Assembly: GCF_014199265.1 (NCBI RefSeq)
Contig: NZ_JACIJG010000005.1
Span: 1 to 64,000, forward strand
Length of the DNA stretch: 64,000 nucleotides
Direction: 5' to 3'
Source of the DNA: Brucella daejeonensis
GTDB taxonomy: Bacteria > Pseudomonadota > Alphaproteobacteria > Rhizobiales > Rhizobiaceae
This document shows positions 27,335-37,352 of the stretch, in pieces. The notes below the pieces were generated by a model. The model made no database searches. It saw nothing but the letters and a program-made list of their open reading frames with translations, and had not been told where the DNA came from. The number at the start of each line of letters is the position of its first letter. The first letter of the stretch is position 1. The translations under genes were made by a program, and so were the position numbers.

Positions 27335-28330
27335 ATGGAAATAAAGCTTATCGTTCTTTCACTTGCTCTTCTTCTCGATCGCTTTATCGGCGATCCGCCG
27401 CAGCTATGGCACAAGATTCCACATCCGGTGGTCCTGTTCGGGAAAGCGATTTCATGGGGTGAGAAACGTCTGAACGATCGTGATCTTCCTGCTTCCGTCC
27501 TTCGCAGAAATGGCATGTGGCTGATGCTGGGACTGGTCGCGGCCTGCTTGATTCTCGGATTTCTGATCGAGAGCCTTCTGCCTTTTGCCGGAACTGCGGG
27601 TGCAATTGCGGAAGTGGTGATCGTCGCGGTTCTGCTTGCGCAAAAGAGCCTTGCCGATCATGTGCAAGCCGTCGCACGGGCCTTGCGGGACGACGGCATC
27701 GAGGGCGGTCGCAGGGCCGTGTCGATGATCGTGGGCAGAAATCCCGAATATCTCGATGAAGGGGGCGTGAGCCGCGCAGCCATCGAAAGCCTCGCGGAGA
27801 ATGCCTCCGACGGTATCGTCGCTCCCGCTTTCTGGTTTCTGGTCGGCGGACTGCCGGGGCTTTTTGCCTATAAGCTCGTCAATACGGCGGATTCGATGAT
27901 CGGTCATCTGAATGATCGCTATCGTGACTTTGGTCGTTTTGCTGCAAGGCTGGACGATGTGGCGAACTATATTCCGGCGCGTCTGACCGGCCTGTTTACG
28001 GCACTTGCCACGGCGATTGTAAAAGACAGGCTGTTGGGGAAGGAAGCATTCTCCGTGATGAGGCGGGATGCGGGGCTGCATCGTTCGCCCAATGCGGGCT
28101 GGCCGGAATCCGCTTTTGCAGGCGCGCTCGGCCTCGCGCTTGCCGGTCCCCGGCAGTATGGCGCCGAAAAGGTGGACGGGCCGATGCTGAACGCGGCCGG
28201 ACGACGCGATGCGGGCGCAGACGATATCGACGCTGCGCTGGTGCTTTTCTGGTCTACGATGAGCCTTATGACCGGGATTGTGATTGTGATGAGCCTGCTC
28301 GGTCTGGAGCGGTTCCTATTTGTCGGCTAG
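27335..28330 (+). CDS. cobD: adenosylcobinamide-phosphate synthase (CbiB/CobD)
   Basis: A 331-residue inner-membrane protein joining aminopropanol (or its phosphate) to adenosylcobyric acid. LLLDRFIGDPPQLWHKIPHP at the N-terminus, VSRAAIESLAENASDGIVAP and the NTADSMIGHLNDRYRDFGRFA block are diagnostic, with about five hydrophobic segments. The ATG at 27335 is chosen over a TTG at 27323. It ends the cobA-cobB-cobC-cobD series and its 3' end overlaps that of the convergent binding-protein gene by 15 bp. The Salmonella equivalent is CbiB. Confidence 0.94.
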   Translation: MEIKLIVLSLALLLDRFIGDPPQLWHKIPHPVVLFGKAISWGEKRLNDRDLPASVLRRNGMWLMLGLVAACLILGFLIESLLPFAGTAGAIAEVVIVAVLLAQKSLADHVQAVARALRDDGIEGGRRAVSMIVGRNPEYLDEGGVSRAAIESLAENASDGIVAPAFWFLVGGLPGLFAYKLVNTADSMIGHLNDRYRDFGRFAARLDDVANYIPARLTGLFTALATAIVKDRLLGKEAFSVMRRDAGLHRSPNAGWPESAFAGALGLALAGPRQYGAEKVDGPMLNAAGRRDAGADDIDAALVLFWSTMSLMTGIVIVMSLLGLERFLFVG

Positions 28331-29422
28331 CACGAAGCGCTTGCCGTCGAAGCGTTGCAGGCGGTTCGGATTGTCGGTTCGAGTGCCGTCGTTATCGAAT
28401 TTGATCGTTCCAAGCACCGTTTCGAAAGTGCCGCTGCGCAGAAGATCGATGACGGGCTGCTTCCGGGCATCCGCCTGCGTAATGGCGTCGGACGCGATTT
28501 CAACACTGGCATAGCCGGTGATGGCAAAGGCGTCTGCAAGTTTTCCGGCCTGACGCAGGGCGTCGATTGCAAGCTTTGCGGTTGCAAGGTCCTGCGGACG
28601 CACCGGCGCCGTCATCAAGGTGTCGATGCGAAGCGGCCTTGCGCCGGGAGCGGAGTCCAGCAGGCTGCCGCCCGCGATCGTCAGCGGGTAGTTGAGCGCC
28701 GCAGCGCTCGCGCCGATAGCCGCGACATCGTCACGCTCGCCGCCCACATAGACATGGGTGGCTCCGGCGCGGCGCAGACGGGCTACCAGCGCATTCTGAT
28801 TGTCGAGGCCCGGTCGATAAGTGTCGGTGAAGACGGGTTGCAGTTGCTGCTCCCTGAGATTCGTCAGGACGCGGGCGGCGCGTTCACGGCCTCCAATGGT
28901 TCCGTCATCGATGATGGCGAAAGGCTGCGCCCGCCAGAGACTGCCGAGAAAGCTCCCCGTCGCCTGCGTTTCCTTGTCGAGCCCGGTGGCAAGCCGGAAT
29001 ACCGCCATCGGCGTGGAGGCGCGTCTTTCGGTCAATGTCGGTTCGCTGACGCCCGATGCAACGACTGGTATGTTGTGGCTTGCAAGAATAGGCAGCGCCG
29101 CTTCAAGCGCCTCCGGGCAGAGGAAGCCGGTGGCGATACGTACATCCTGCTGCAAGAAGCGTTCCGCCGCCTGCCTGCCGCCTTCGGCGTCGCAGCGGTC
29201 GTCCGATATGACGAGTTCCGCCGTGCTGGCCGTCGCGGCCACGCGCGCGCCTTCGGCCAACTGGTTGCCGAGAGGGGCAAAGGTTCCCGACAACGGAGCC
29301 GCAAGCCCGACGCGCATATCCTCCGCGCCTGCCATGGCTGAACCGGCCAGCAGCGAAAGGATGATGCCTGTCATTACGGCAGCCGGACGTTTCCCAAATC
29401 CAATCACGTGATCCGTCTTCAT
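28316..29422 (-). CDS. periplasmic branched-chain-amino-acid-type binding protein
   Basis: A 368-residue exported protein of the LivJ-like type 1 periplasmic binding family (Peripla_BP_6). A signal peptide ends around AGSAMAGAED; VGLAAPLSGTFAPLGNQLAEG is the usual first strand and helix, and FDNDGTRTDNPNRLQRFDGK is the typical C-terminal part. The frame is open 66 codons further up, but the signal peptide fixes the ATG at 29422. No permease or ATPase lies next to it, so it may be an orphan receptor or a penicillin-binding-protein-activator-like protein. A link to cobalamin is not supported beyond position. Confidence 0.8.
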   Translation of the reverse strand: MKTDHVIGFGKRPAAVMTGIILSLLAGSAMAGAEDMRVGLAAPLSGTFAPLGNQLAEGARVAATASTAELVISDDRCDAEGGRQAAERFLQQDVRIATGFLCPEALEAALPILASHNIPVVASGVSEPTLTERRASTPMAVFRLATGLDKETQATGSFLGSLWRAQPFAIIDDGTIGGRERAARVLTNLREQQLQPVFTDTYRPGLDNQNALVARLRRAGATHVYVGGERDDVAAIGASAAALNYPLTIAGGSLLDSAPGARPLRIDTLMTAPVRPQDLATAKLAIDALRQAGKLADAFAITGYASVEIASDAITQADARKQPVIDLLRSGTFETVLGTIKFDNDGTRTDNPNRLQRFDGKRFVLADK

Positions 29423-29452
29423 TCTTGTCTGTTCCAAATTGCCATTCCGGCC

Positions 29453-29490
29453 CGTTCCGAAAACCGTTTCGCACTTTTCGGGACGTGCTC
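29453..29490. repeat. palindromic intergenic repeat, copy 3
   Basis: CCGAAAACCGTTTCGCACTTTTCGGGACGTGC in inverse orientation to the copy at 5523; the CCGAAAA / TTTTCGG arms pair. A degraded continuation (GAACGAAAAGTGGGTAGCGGTTTCC) reaches about 29540, just before the cobR frame. Confidence 0.6.
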
Positions 29491-29548
29491 CAATCAATTC
29501 GTGGCATTTTGAACGAAAAGTGGGTAGCGGTTTCCTTGTCTTTGTGCA

Positions 29549-30136
29549 ATGCCCGTTATGAATGCAGTTATTTTCAGGCGATACGACCTGTTGGCGAGAC
29601 GGATTCTGTTCGACGTGCAAACGATAAATAACATCATTTCCAGCGCGGCCCCGGTCGAGTCAAAGCCCTATCGCGACGTCATGAGCCATTATGCCGGGGC
29701 GGTGCAGATCGTTACGACCGCCGGACCGGCCGGACGGCGGGGATTGACGCTGACGGCAGCCTGTTCGGTCTCCGACAATCCGCCGACGATACTGATCTGC
29801 CTGCAGAAGATTCACGCGGAAAACAGGCTTTTCATCGAAAACGGTGTCTTTGCCATCAATACGCTGGCCGGCTCGCATGAGCAACTCGCCGACGCCTTTT
29901 CCGGCCGTATCGGCCTCACGCAGGACGAGCGGTTCGAACTGGCCCGCTGGGACATGCTGGTAACCGGAGCGCCTGTGTTGCTGGGAGGGCTGGCGACATT
30001 CGATTGCCGCGTGGTCAGCGTGCAGGATCATTCCACGCACCACGTTCTGTTCGGTGAAGTCGTGGGGCTGCGCTCCAATACGGAAGAAGAAGCGCTTATC
30101 TATCTGAACCGGCGCTATCACAAGCTGGAGTTGTAA
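29549..30136 (+). CDS. cobR: flavin reductase-family corrin reductase (CobR-like)
   Basis: Up to 195 residues of the split-barrel flavin reductase family: YAGAVQIVTTAGPAGRRGLT, ACSVSDNPPTILICL, NGVFAINTLAGSHEQLADAF and the terminal YLNRRYHKL. Such proteins reduce FMN. The B. melitensis homologue in this genomic position was characterised as CobR, reducing Co(II)byrinic acid a,c-diamide to Co(I) before CobO adenosylates it, which is why I give the symbol. The start is uncertain: ATG 29549 gives the longest form, a GTG at 29615 or later codon is possible. The hydrolase gene follows after four bases. Confidence 0.8.
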   Translation: MPVMNAVIFRRYDLLARRILFDVQTINNIISSAAPVESKPYRDVMSHYAGAVQIVTTAGPAGRRGLTLTAACSVSDNPPTILICLQKIHAENRLFIENGVFAINTLAGSHEQLADAFSGRIGLTQDERFELARWDMLVTGAPVLLGGLATFDCRVVSVQDHSTHHVLFGEVVGLRSNTEEEALIYLNRRYHKLEL

Positions 30137-30140
30137 GTCG

Positions 30141-31034
30141 ATGAGCGGTCGGGGAGCGAGAGGGGGAATTGGCGCTATAGCAGGTGTAATGATCCTGTTC
30201 TCGGTGTCTTTCGCTTTTGCCCGGGGACCACTGCCGCCATTCAAGGACGACTATTTCGCCTATCCGGGCATTCTCTCCAGCGCGGACAAGGGTGATTACA
30301 AGGTCATTGATTATAACGAGATGCGTGACATCAACGGGCGCGACGCAGTGCCTGAGAAACGTGTCAAGGATGCCTATGTCTCGATGAAAGCACGGGCCTA
30401 TCAGAAGGATGTCACCTTTCAGACATCCGCCGGTCGGGTCAAGGCGATGACGGCGGGCAAGCGCGAAGGCGCCGCGTTCATCGTCATCTATCTTCACGGT
30501 CGCGGCGGCAACCGGCTGCAGGGGATGAACGATTTCACCTTCGGCGGCAATTTCAACCGGGTGAAAAATCTGGCGGCGCTGAATGGCGGGCTTTATGTCA
30601 CGCCGGATTTCAGGGATTTCGGCGCGACGGGCGAGGCGCAGATTACCGGGCTGATCGATGCCCTCAAGGCATCGTCATCCAATGCGCCGCTGATTCTTTC
30701 CTGCGGATCGCAGGGCGGGGCGCTCTGCTGGCGCGTGGCCTCGAACGCAAAAGCTGGAAGCGAGCTTGCCGGGCTGATCCTGCTCGGCTCTCTGTGGGAT
30801 GACGGCTTTTTCAAATCGCCTGCCTTCAAGCGGCGCGTGCCGGTCTTTTTCGGGCATGGTAGCCGCGATCCGGTTTTCGCCATCGACAAGCAGGAAGGCT
30901 TCTACCGCGAAATACGCAAACGTGCGCCCGGTTATCCGGTCCAGTTCCGCCGTTTCGAGAGCGGCAATCACGGCACGCCGATCCGCATGTCGGACTGGCG
31001 CGAAATGCTGAACTGGATTCTGGCAAGCCGGTAA
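30141..31034 (+). CDS. exported alpha/beta-hydrolase-like protein
   Basis: A 297-residue protein with an N-terminal signal peptide ending near SFAFARG. IVIYLHGRGGNRLQG is the oxyanion-hole-type loop, LILSCGSQGGALCWRV is the probable nucleophile elbow (Ser in C-G-S-Q-G), and FGHGSRDPVFAI with a late FESGNHGTPI supply a likely Asp and His. This is the pattern of periplasmic esterase/phospholipase-like hydrolases. It starts four bases after cobR and may be co-transcribed, but its substrate is unknown. Confidence 0.75.
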   Translation: MSGRGARGGIGAIAGVMILFSVSFAFARGPLPPFKDDYFAYPGILSSADKGDYKVIDYNEMRDINGRDAVPEKRVKDAYVSMKARAYQKDVTFQTSAGRVKAMTAGKREGAAFIVIYLHGRGGNRLQGMNDFTFGGNFNRVKNLAALNGGLYVTPDFRDFGATGEAQITGLIDALKASSSNAPLILSCGSQGGALCWRVASNAKAGSELAGLILLGSLWDDGFFKSPAFKRRVPVFFGHGSRDPVFAIDKQEGFYREIRKRAPGYPVQFRRFESGNHGTPIRMSDWREMLNWILASR

Positions 31035-31161
31035 GGACATGCTGTGGATGCGAATCGAAAATCTGGCAATGTGACCTTCCTGCCACTCGACAATCGGGTA
31101 AAACCGAATAGTTATCGAACTTAGTATTGTTACCTGTCCAGCAGACCCTATGAGGTAGATC

Positions 31162-31626
31162 ATGTACGGACGCGCCCGCACCGGAGCCCGTTTTCTAGCC
31201 CTTGCCATGTTGGCCCCGCTTGCCGCCGCCTGCACGACGACTGCACCGACTTCCACCGCGACGCCGGGTCAGACGGAAGCCCCGGTGTCAGCTCCGTCCA
31301 TTTCGTTGCCGCGCTTCACATCGACGGCTTATGTCGATCCCGCGCTTTCCCGGCCGTGCATCACCGCCGCCGCCAACAAGTATTTCCTGCCGGAGCGCGT
31401 CATTTCCGCAGTCAATTCCCGCCCCGGCGCCAATGGCGGCACGGATGTGGATCTGAAGGTCGATTTGCGCACCGCTGTCTGCCAGTTGACAGCGAAGGGC
31501 GGCGTGCGCGCGGTTATCGACACTTCGCCAAAAAGTGCCGATCAGGTCGCTGCCGAAGCTGCTGCCGCCAAGGCTGATGCCGCCGCAGCCGCCAAGCCTA
31601 AAAAGGTCAAGGCAAAGAAGAACTGA
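31162..31626 (+). CDS. small lipoprotein of unknown function
   Basis: A 154-residue protein: signal peptide with lipobox LAAAC (Cys about residue 24), a Thr/Pro/Ser linker, then a compact domain with two cysteines (SRPCITAAANKYFLPERVIS and DLRTAVCQLTAKGG) that could form a disulfide, and an Ala/Lys-rich tail. AGGTAGATC precedes the ATG. An intrinsic terminator follows at once. I do not recognise a named family. Confidence 0.7.
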   Translation: MYGRARTGARFLALAMLAPLAAACTTTAPTSTATPGQTEAPVSAPSISLPRFTSTAYVDPALSRPCITAAANKYFLPERVISAVNSRPGANGGTDVDLKVDLRTAVCQLTAKGGVRAVIDTSPKSADQVAAEAAAAKADAAAAAKPKKVKAKKN

Positions 31627-31652
31627 TTCGATTGGCGTCGATAAGCCATTTG

Positions 31653-31676
31653 AAAGGCAGGGTTTTCCCTGCCTTT
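31653..31676. terminator. bidirectional intrinsic terminator
   Basis: Stem AAAGGCAGGG / CCCTGCCTTT with a TTTT loop, followed by TTTAT on the plus strand and preceded by A-rich sequence. It separates the convergent lipoprotein gene and cobJ, and can serve both. Confidence 0.88.
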
Positions 31677-33371
31677 TTATTTGTCCGGCTTTTGCCCGTA
31701 CCAGCGCGGGGTGTAGACCCATTCGCCGCCATTGGGCCGTGGAAAGCGGGTGGTGTGTGACGAGCCTATGATGACGACGGTGCGCATATCGACATCGTCG
31801 GGTGTCAGTTGACCAAGTGTCGTCACGCGGGTTGTTTCGGCGGGACGGCCTATGTCGCGCCCGAGGACGACGGGCGTTTGCGCGCAACGATACGTCCGCA
31901 GGATATCGAGTGCCCGTCCGAGCTGGTGCGGCCGCGCGCGGGAAATCGGGTTATAGAACGCCATTGCAAGGTCTGCTTCGGCGGCAAGCGCAAGGCGTTT
32001 TTCGATCACATCCCATGGCTTCAGATTGTCAGAAAGCGAGATGATGCAGAAGTCGTGGCCGAGCGGCGCGCCAATGCGCGAGGCAGCGGCCATTGCGGCT
32101 GAAATGCCCGGCTGAATGACGAGTTCCACGCCGTGCCAGGCCGGATCGTCCGATTCGTGCAGCGCCTCGACAACTGCTGCGGCCATCGCAAAAACGCCGG
32201 GGTCGCCGGAAGAAACCATCACCACGTTGCGCCCTGAGCTGGCCAGCTCGAACGCATGACGCGCGCGCTGCATTTCCTCGCGGTTGTCGGTCATGTGAAC
32301 CGTCTGGTCGGCACGGAAGGGGCCGGCCATGCGCACATAGGTCTCATAGCCGAGAATGTCTTCGGCCTCTTGAAGTTCGCGCTGGACGGCTGGCGTCATC
32401 AGATCGCGTGTGCCGGGGCCAAGCCCGGCGACGGTCAGCCTGCCGCGCTTTCGCCCGATCAACAACACGTCGGCGGGAGTATCGGCGACCGCAAGGGCAA
32501 AGCCGTCTTTTTCCACCAGCTCTACCGGGGTCTCGACGGAGAGGAGAACACGTTCGCGCGCATCTTCTGCGTCCGATACGTAACGCAGCGGCACGTCGAG
32601 GGCGCGGGCGGCTTCGATGAGGGAAGGGGACGTGCAGTCCCTTTCATGCGCGAGAAGAAGCGCCAGAGATGCTTTTGCCAGGCCAGCGTCGGCGAGCATG
32701 TTTTCGATCTCTTCCCGCAGCTTGCAATCGGCCCTGTCGATGGCAATTGCCACGCTTCGCGGATGATAGACCAGTTCGTCGGGGCGTGGGGTGCGGCTAT
32801 GCGGCGTTATGCTGACGGCGAGCTTTCCGTCACTTGCAAAGGGGAGCTTCGACTGCCTCAGCCAGTTGGATTTTCCGTTGAGTTTCAGACCCTGACCGGC
32901 CAGAAGATTGGATGTGAACATCTTGGCATCTTCGGGGTTGGCAAGGCTCAGTTCGGCGGGTGGATGCAGGAGATTGATGCCGAAGCGCAACTCGCCCGAG
33001 GTCGTGATTGCCGGGGCAATGCGAAGCGCCGTTGCGATCTGCCGCGCCAAATCATTCACGCCGGACAAACCGCCCAGAAGCGGTACGACCGCGCTTCCGT
33101 CCTCGGCAACGGCCAGAACCGGCGGTTCTATGCGCTTGTTCTGAAGAAGGGGCGCCAGAGCGCGAATGACGATCCCGGCGGCGCAAAGCGCGACGATGGG
33201 GCGACCTTCTTCGTAAAGCGAGCGTAGCGTATCGCCAAAATGCGTGAATGTCCGGTCGGCGGCGGAAACCCGGTCTCGAAGGCCTAGAACTTCGGCCTTT
33301 TCGAGCGCGCCTGCGATGAGGCGAGCCGCCGGAACGGCGCCTTCTCCAAGAACGAGAATCGCGGGGATCAT
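31677..33371 (-). CDS. cobJ: precorrin-3B C17-methyltransferase with N-terminal CbiG-like region
   Basis: About 564 residues. From about residue 320 it is a normal CobJ/CbiH methylase ([56 protein letters not shown]), which methylates C17 and contracts the ring to precorrin-4. The first 320 residues resemble Cbi[19 protein letters not shown] and [16 protein letters not shown] (N domain), a middle part, and a CobE-like region around [20 protein letters not shown]. CbiG opens the lactone in the anaerobic route, so the fusion is of interest beside CobG. The start at 33371 overlaps the cobI stop (ATGA); the frame extends 17 codons further but inside cobI. Confidence 0.93.
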   Translation of the reverse strand: MIPAILVLGEGAVPAARLIAGALEKAEVLGLRDRVSAADRTFTHFGDTLRSLYEEGRPIVALCAAGIVIRALAPLLQNKRIEPPVLAVAEDGSAVVPLLGGLSGVNDLARQIATALRIAPAITTSGELRFGINLLHPPAELSLANPEDAKMFTSNLLAGQGLKLNGKSNWLRQSKLPFASDGKLAVSITPHSRTPRPDELVYHPRSVAIAIDRADCKLREEIENMLADAGLAKASLALLLAHERDCTSPSLIEAARALDVPLRYVSDAEDARERVLLSVETPVELVEKDGFALAVADTPADVLLIGRKRGRLTVAGLGPGTRDLMTPAVQRELQEAEDILGYETYVRMAGPFRADQTVHMTDNREEMQRARHAFELASSGRNVVMVSSGDPGVFAMAAAVVEALHESDDPAWHGVELVIQPGISAAMAAASRIGAPLGHDFCIISLSDNLKPWDVIEKRLALAAEADLAMAFYNPISRARPHQLGRALDILRTYRCAQTPVVLGRDIGRPAETTRVTTLGQLTPDDVDMRTVVIIGSSHTTRFPRPNGGEWVYTPRWYGQKPDK

Positions 33372-34102
33372 GCGCCGTTCCATCTTTGCCCCGGAACGAG
33401 AATGATCGAGAAATAGGGGCAATCGCCGCCGTTCACTTCGGCCAGCGGGACAATACGCTGGTTGGTCATGGTTGCGCGCTCGATATAAAGCGCGCGGTCC
33501 GTCAGGCCGAGCTCGCTCAAGACTGTGCGCACCTTGTCGAGATTTTGGCCCAGTTTCATGATCGCTGCCGCTTCGGTGGAGGCAAGGCGGTCTTTAAGTT
33601 CGCCCGCGCTCATGACGCCGGAGAGAACGGATAACGTCTGGTTTCGATAGACAAGCGGCGCGCCAAGCACGGCGGACGCGCCGAGCACGGAGCAGATGCC
33701 GGGCACGACCTGCGTTTCATATCTGTCTGCCAACCGGTCGTGGATATACATGAACGAACCGTAGAAGAACGGATCGCCTTCGGCGATCACGGCAACGTCC
33801 TGTCCCCGGTCGAGATGGCTTGCGATCTGTTCCGTGATCTCGCTGTAGAAATCGCCGACGACCTGCTCATAACTCATATGGGCGGGCAGTTTCTCCGTCG
33901 TGACCGGATAGATCAAGGGCAGCAGCATCTGCTCCGGCGAAAGATATTCTTCGACGATTGTAAGCGCGTTGCCCTTTTTGCCTTTGGCAGCGTGATAGGC
34001 GACGACGGGTGCCGATTTCAGGAGCCGCAGCGCCTTCAGCGTGATGAGTTCAGGATCGCCCGGGCCGACACCGAGGCCGAACAGTCTGCCTTTTGCCGTC
34101 AT
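33368..34102 (-). CDS. cobI: precorrin-2 C20-methyltransferase
   Basis: A 244-residue SAM-dependent methylase forming precorrin-3[21 protein letters not shown] at the N-terminus, [19 protein letters not shown] and [19 protein letters not shown] are the family blocks. The open frame extends far upstream in the minus direction but through cobH; the ATG at 34102 overlaps the last base of the cobH stop, so it is chosen. It overlaps cobJ by four bases. Confidence 0.95.
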   Translation of the reverse strand: MTAKGRLFGLGVGPGDPELITLKALRLLKSAPVVAYHAAKGKKGNALTIVEEYLSPEQMLLPLIYPVTTEKLPAHMSYEQVVGDFYSEITEQIASHLDRGQDVAVIAEGDPFFYGSFMYIHDRLADRYETQVVPGICSVLGASAVLGAPLVYRNQTLSVLSGVMSAGELKDRLASTEAAAIMKLGQNLDKVRTVLSELGLTDRALYIERATMTNQRIVPLAEVNGGDCPYFSIILVPGQRWNGA

Positions 34103-34728
34103 TATTCGCGCTCCGAAGCGAGCGCATTGACCGCCGCCGCCGTCATGGCGCTGCCGCCGCGACGGCCGCGCACGATGACATAAGGTACGCTGCGGCTGTT
34201 GGCGGCAAGCTCGTCTTTCGATTCCGCCGCACCGACAAAGCCGACTGGCATCCCGATGATAAGCGCCGGTTTCGGCGCACCCGCATCGAGCAGTTCGAAA
34301 AGCCGGAACAAAGCCGTGGGCGCATTGCCGATGGCAACGATGCTGCCCGCCAGATGCGGCAGCCAGAGATCGAGCGCCGCCGCCGAACGCGTGTTGCCGA
34401 TTGTCTTGGCCCGTTCCGGCACGGAGGGATCGTTCAGCGTGCATATGACCGGATTATTGGCGGGCAGGCGCGAGCGGGTGATGCCTTCGGCAACCATGCG
34501 CGCATCGCAAAGTATGGGCGCGCCCGCCAGCAGAGCGTCGCGACCAGCCGTCCCGGCACCTTTCGAAAATGCAAGATCGTTTGCCACGTCCACCATGCCG
34601 GAAGCATGGATGACGCGCACGGCCAGCTTTTCCAGGTCGGCGGGAATGCGGCTCAGGTCGGCCTCGGCGCGGATGATGGCGAAGGAGCGATCGTAGATGG
34701 CCTGTCCGTCGCGGATATAGTCTGTCAT
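34102..34728 (-). CDS. cobH: precorrin-8X methylmutase
   Basis: A 208-residue enzyme moving the methyl group from C11 to C12 to give hydrogenobyrinic acid. [19 protein letters not shown], the catalytic-His region [16 protein letters not shown], and [18 protein letters not shown] are typical of CobH/CbiC. It lies 14 bp after cobG and overlaps cobI by one base. Confidence 0.95.
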   Translation of the reverse strand: MTDYIRDGQAIYDRSFAIIRAEADLSRIPADLEKLAVRVIHASGMVDVANDLAFSKGAGTAGRDALLAGAPILCDARMVAEGITRSRLPANNPVICTLNDPSVPERAKTIGNTRSAAALDLWLPHLAGSIVAIGNAPTALFRLFELLDAGAPKPALIIGMPVGFVGAAESKDELAANSRSVPYVIVRGRRGGSAMTAAAVNALASERE

Positions 34729-34742
34729 GATGACCGCTCTAA

Positions 34743-36056
34743 TCAGTGTCGGGCGTTCAGAAGATGCGCCGCGTCGTCAATGGTGATGTCCGTCGCCAAT
34801 AGCTGTCCGAAGCGCGCTGGTCCAGTCCCGTCTTGTGGAAAGCTGGCTTGCGAATAAAGATCGTAATGCTCGGCGGAGCGGGCGAGAAGCGTGAAGGGAA
34901 GGGGTGCCAGCGCCGCGCAGGACTTGGCGCAGCCCGTGAGGTGGACCGGTGCCGTTCCGGGAGCGAGACATGCCGCCAGTTTGGTACCGTCTGCCTGCGT
35001 GTCGGCAAGCGCGGAGACACAGCCGTTCAGGCCGGAGCATGCGCGAAGCCGTGCATGGGCGCTTTGGGGAGAAATCTCGAGATCGAGCGCCCGGAGGTTG
35101 TCCGCGATTTCCCCGGTTTGCGCCCCGGCGATGTGAGGCAGGAGCACGCCTTGCCATGGCGTCAGGCGCAGTTCATTTCCCGTGAGGCTCGCCAGACCGC
35201 GAAGCTGCGCTGGCGTCAAGCGTCCCATGAGCGGCATGGCGCCGATATAGAACGCGTTTCCCGCCTGTGCGTGAATGCCGAGATGGGAAAAAGCCGCTGT
35301 CTGCCTGCGCTTCCAGCCGGCGGCCGGGCCGATGTCAAAGGGGCATTCGCGGGCGAGACCGGACAGGAATTCCTGCTGCGGAACCGTTTCGAAGAGGTGT
35401 TTCATCCTCGTGAAATCGCGATAGCGCAGGAAATGATGAAGCAGAGCCTCAACGAAAGGCAGGGCATCTCGTGCCGCTATCGCCCCGAGCGCATCCTTGT
35501 CCGGGCTGGAAGCGAGGCCGAATGCATAGGCCTCGCCGCCTTCCATCGCCGACAGCCATATATCGCCGGGGTGGGATATCATCGCGCAGTTTTCGCCGCC
35601 GTCGACCTGCAACGAGAATTTCGGCGACAGCGCGTAAAATGCCTCATTCGCTTGTAACATGGCGAGCAGATCCGAAGCCAGCGACGCGGCGTTGCAAATC
35701 TGGCCCGGATCGATACCCGCCGTGGGGCTTGCCATCACATTGCGAATGTCGTCGGCGGCTGGATTGTCGGCTCCAAGTCCTGCCTCGTAAAGCGCGGCGA
35801 CAACCGCCTCCCAACGAGCAGGGGCGATGCCGCGCAACTGTATATTGGAGCGAATCGAAAGCTCTATTGCTTCCGCTTCAAAACGTTCGGCTATGTCCGC
35901 GAGAGCATATGCCTGTTCTGTTGTGAGACGACCGAGCCTCAGTTTGATGCGGGCAATCGCCCCATCTTTCGCCATGACCATGCGCGTGAGACCCGGACAG
36001 GCGTTTCGTCTGTCTGGCCGTTCCGATTCTACGGCTCTGGTTCGTTGGCTCAACAT
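34743..36056 (-). CDS. cobG: precorrin-3B synthase (CobG)
   Basis: A 437-residue iron-sulfur/oxygen-dependent monooxygenase of the nitrite/sulfite reductase fold that converts precorrin-3A to precorrin-3B. The C-terminal half has ACSGLNGCVSALADTQADG and HLTGCAKSCA, the two paired-cysteine motifs that hold the 4Fe-4S cluster. The ferredoxin-like N half begins near RPDRRNACPGLTRMVMAKDG. An upstream TTG at 36116 would run into the cobL ribosome site; the ATG at 36056 is preferred. Its presence marks the aerobic route. It is first in cobG-cobH-cobI-cobJ and divergent from cobL across 65 bp. Confidence 0.93.
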   Translation of the reverse strand: MLSQRTRAVESERPDRRNACPGLTRMVMAKDGAIARIKLRLGRLTTEQAYALADIAERFEAEAIELSIRSNIQLRGIAPARWEAVVAALYEAGLGADNPAADDIRNVMASPTAGIDPGQICNAASLASDLLAMLQANEAFYALSPKFSLQVDGGENCAMISHPGDIWLSAMEGGEAYAFGLASSPDKDALGAIAARDALPFVEALLHHFLRYRDFTRMKHLFETVPQQEFLSGLARECPFDIGPAAGWKRRQTAAFSHLGIHAQAGNAFYIGAMPLMGRLTPAQLRGLASLTGNELRLTPWQGVLLPHIAGAQTGEIADNLRALDLEISPQSAHARLRACSGLNGCVSALADTQADGTKLAACLAPGTAPVHLTGCAKSCAALAPLPFTLLARSAEHYDLYSQASFPQDGTGPARFGQLLATDITIDDAAHLLNARH

Positions 36057-36121
36057 ATCCGTCTTATACGCTTGCACCGAGCAGCACTCCACCCTACGAA
36101 AGATAAAAAGGAGCAAAAAGC

Positions 36122-37339
36122 ATGGCTTGCTGGCTTACGGTCATCGGCATCGGCGAAGATGGATTGGAGGGCTTGAGCGACAATGCGCGCAAAGCTATTC
36201 TTTCGGCGGATGTGATCGTCGGCGGCAGGCGGCATCTGGATTTTCTGGACAATGCTGTCAGGGCAGAACGCGTGGTCTGGCCGTCTCCTTTCGACACGGC
36301 CTTTGCAATGATCAAGGCCCATCGCGGCAAACCGGTGGTGGTTCTTGCAAGTGGCGACCCCATGTTTTTCGGCGTGGGCGCATCGCTGTCGCGGCATTTT
36401 TCTTCCGGGGAAATGCTGATCCTTCCTCATCCTTCATCGCTTTCGCTTGCCGCTGCCCGGATGGGCTGGTCGTTGCAGGATGCGCGCTGTGTGAGCGTGC
36501 ATGGGCGACCGCTGGCACTGCTTGTGCCGCATATATTGCCGGGCGAACGGCTGTTTGTGCTCAGCAATGACGGTTCGACACCTGCAAAGGTGGCGGCGCT
36601 GCTGAAAGACAGGGGATTCGGAAAAAGTCCGATTACGGTCTTTGAACATCTGGGCGGGCCGAAGGAGCGTCGCATAGAGGGCGTTGCGGAAAGCTGGTCT
36701 CACGAGCCTGACGCCGATCTCAACTTGCTGGCGGTCGAATGTGCCGCGTCACCGGATGCGCGGGTGATGTCGCCGGTTGCGGGGCTTCCCGACGAAGCTT
36801 TCGAGAATGACGGACAATTGACCAAGCGCGACGTGCGTGCCGTCACCCTGTCGCGTTTGCAGCCTTTGCCGCATGAGCTTTTATGGGATGTGGGCGCCGG
36901 TTGCGGTTCAATCGGCATTGAATGGATGCGGGTGCATTCTTCGTGCAGAGCCATTGCCATTGAAGCCGATGAAAAGCGACAGGGCATGATTGAGCGCAAT
37001 GCGCGGGCGCTGGGTGTTCCGGGTTTGCAGCTTGTGAACGGCGAAGCACCGAAAGCGTTAAGCGGCCTTGAAGCGCCGGATGCCATTTTCATTGGCGGTG
37101 GTGTGACGGATGAGGGCGTGCTGGAAGCGTGCTGGAACGCCCTGAAACCCGGCGGGCGGTTGGTTGCCAATGCCGTGACGCTGCAAAGCGAAATGCGTCT
37201 TTTCGACTGGCGGCAGCGGTTCGGCGGCGAACTGGTGCGGCTGTCGGTGGCGCAGGCAGGCGCGCTCGGTTCGTTCGACGTCTGGCGTCAGGCGCTGCCG
37301 GTTACGCTTTATCGTGGGGTTAAAAACAAGGGGGCCTGA
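36122..37339 (+). CDS. cobL: precorrin-6Y C5,C15-methyltransferase (decarboxylating)
   Basis: A 405-residue fusion of CbiE-type (about 1-200; [36 protein letters not shown]) and CbiT-type (about 205-400; [19 protein letters not shown], the SAM-binding loop) methylases. It methylates C5 and C15 and decarboxylates the C12 acetate to give precorrin-8X. AAAAGGAGCAAAAAGC is an excellent ribosome site for the ATG. It is divergent from cobG, with a terminator overlapping its stop codon. Confidence 0.95.
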   Translation: MACWLTVIGIGEDGLEGLSDNARKAILSADVIVGGRRHLDFLDNAVRAERVVWPSPFDTAFAMIKAHRGKPVVVLASGDPMFFGVGASLSRHFSSGEMLILPHPSSLSLAAARMGWSLQDARCVSVHGRPLALLVPHILPGERLFVLSNDGSTPAKVAALLKDRGFGKSPITVFEHLGGPKERRIEGVAESWSHEPDADLNLLAVECAASPDARVMSPVAGLPDEAFENDGQLTKRDVRAVTLSRLQPLPHELLWDVGAGCGSIGIEWMRVHSSCRAIAIEADEKRQGMIERNARALGVPGLQLVNGEAPKALSGLEAPDAIFIGGGVTDEGVLEACWNALKPGGRLVANAVTLQSEMRLFDWRQRFGGELVRLSVAQAGALGSFDVWRQALPVTLYRGVKNKGA

Positions 37340-37349
37340 CGCCCCCTTT
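37330..37349. terminator. intrinsic terminator overlapping the cobL stop
   Basis: Stem GGGGGC / GCCCCC with a 5-nt loop that contains the cobL TGA, followed by TTTC. On the other strand it lies just after the last ABC-transporter gene. Confidence 0.75.
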
Positions 37350-37352
37350 CGT

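Noticed and set aside
32256-33227. 323-codon plus-strand frame opposite cobJ
   Set aside because: Lies entirely on the complement of cobJ; no domain or upstream signal.
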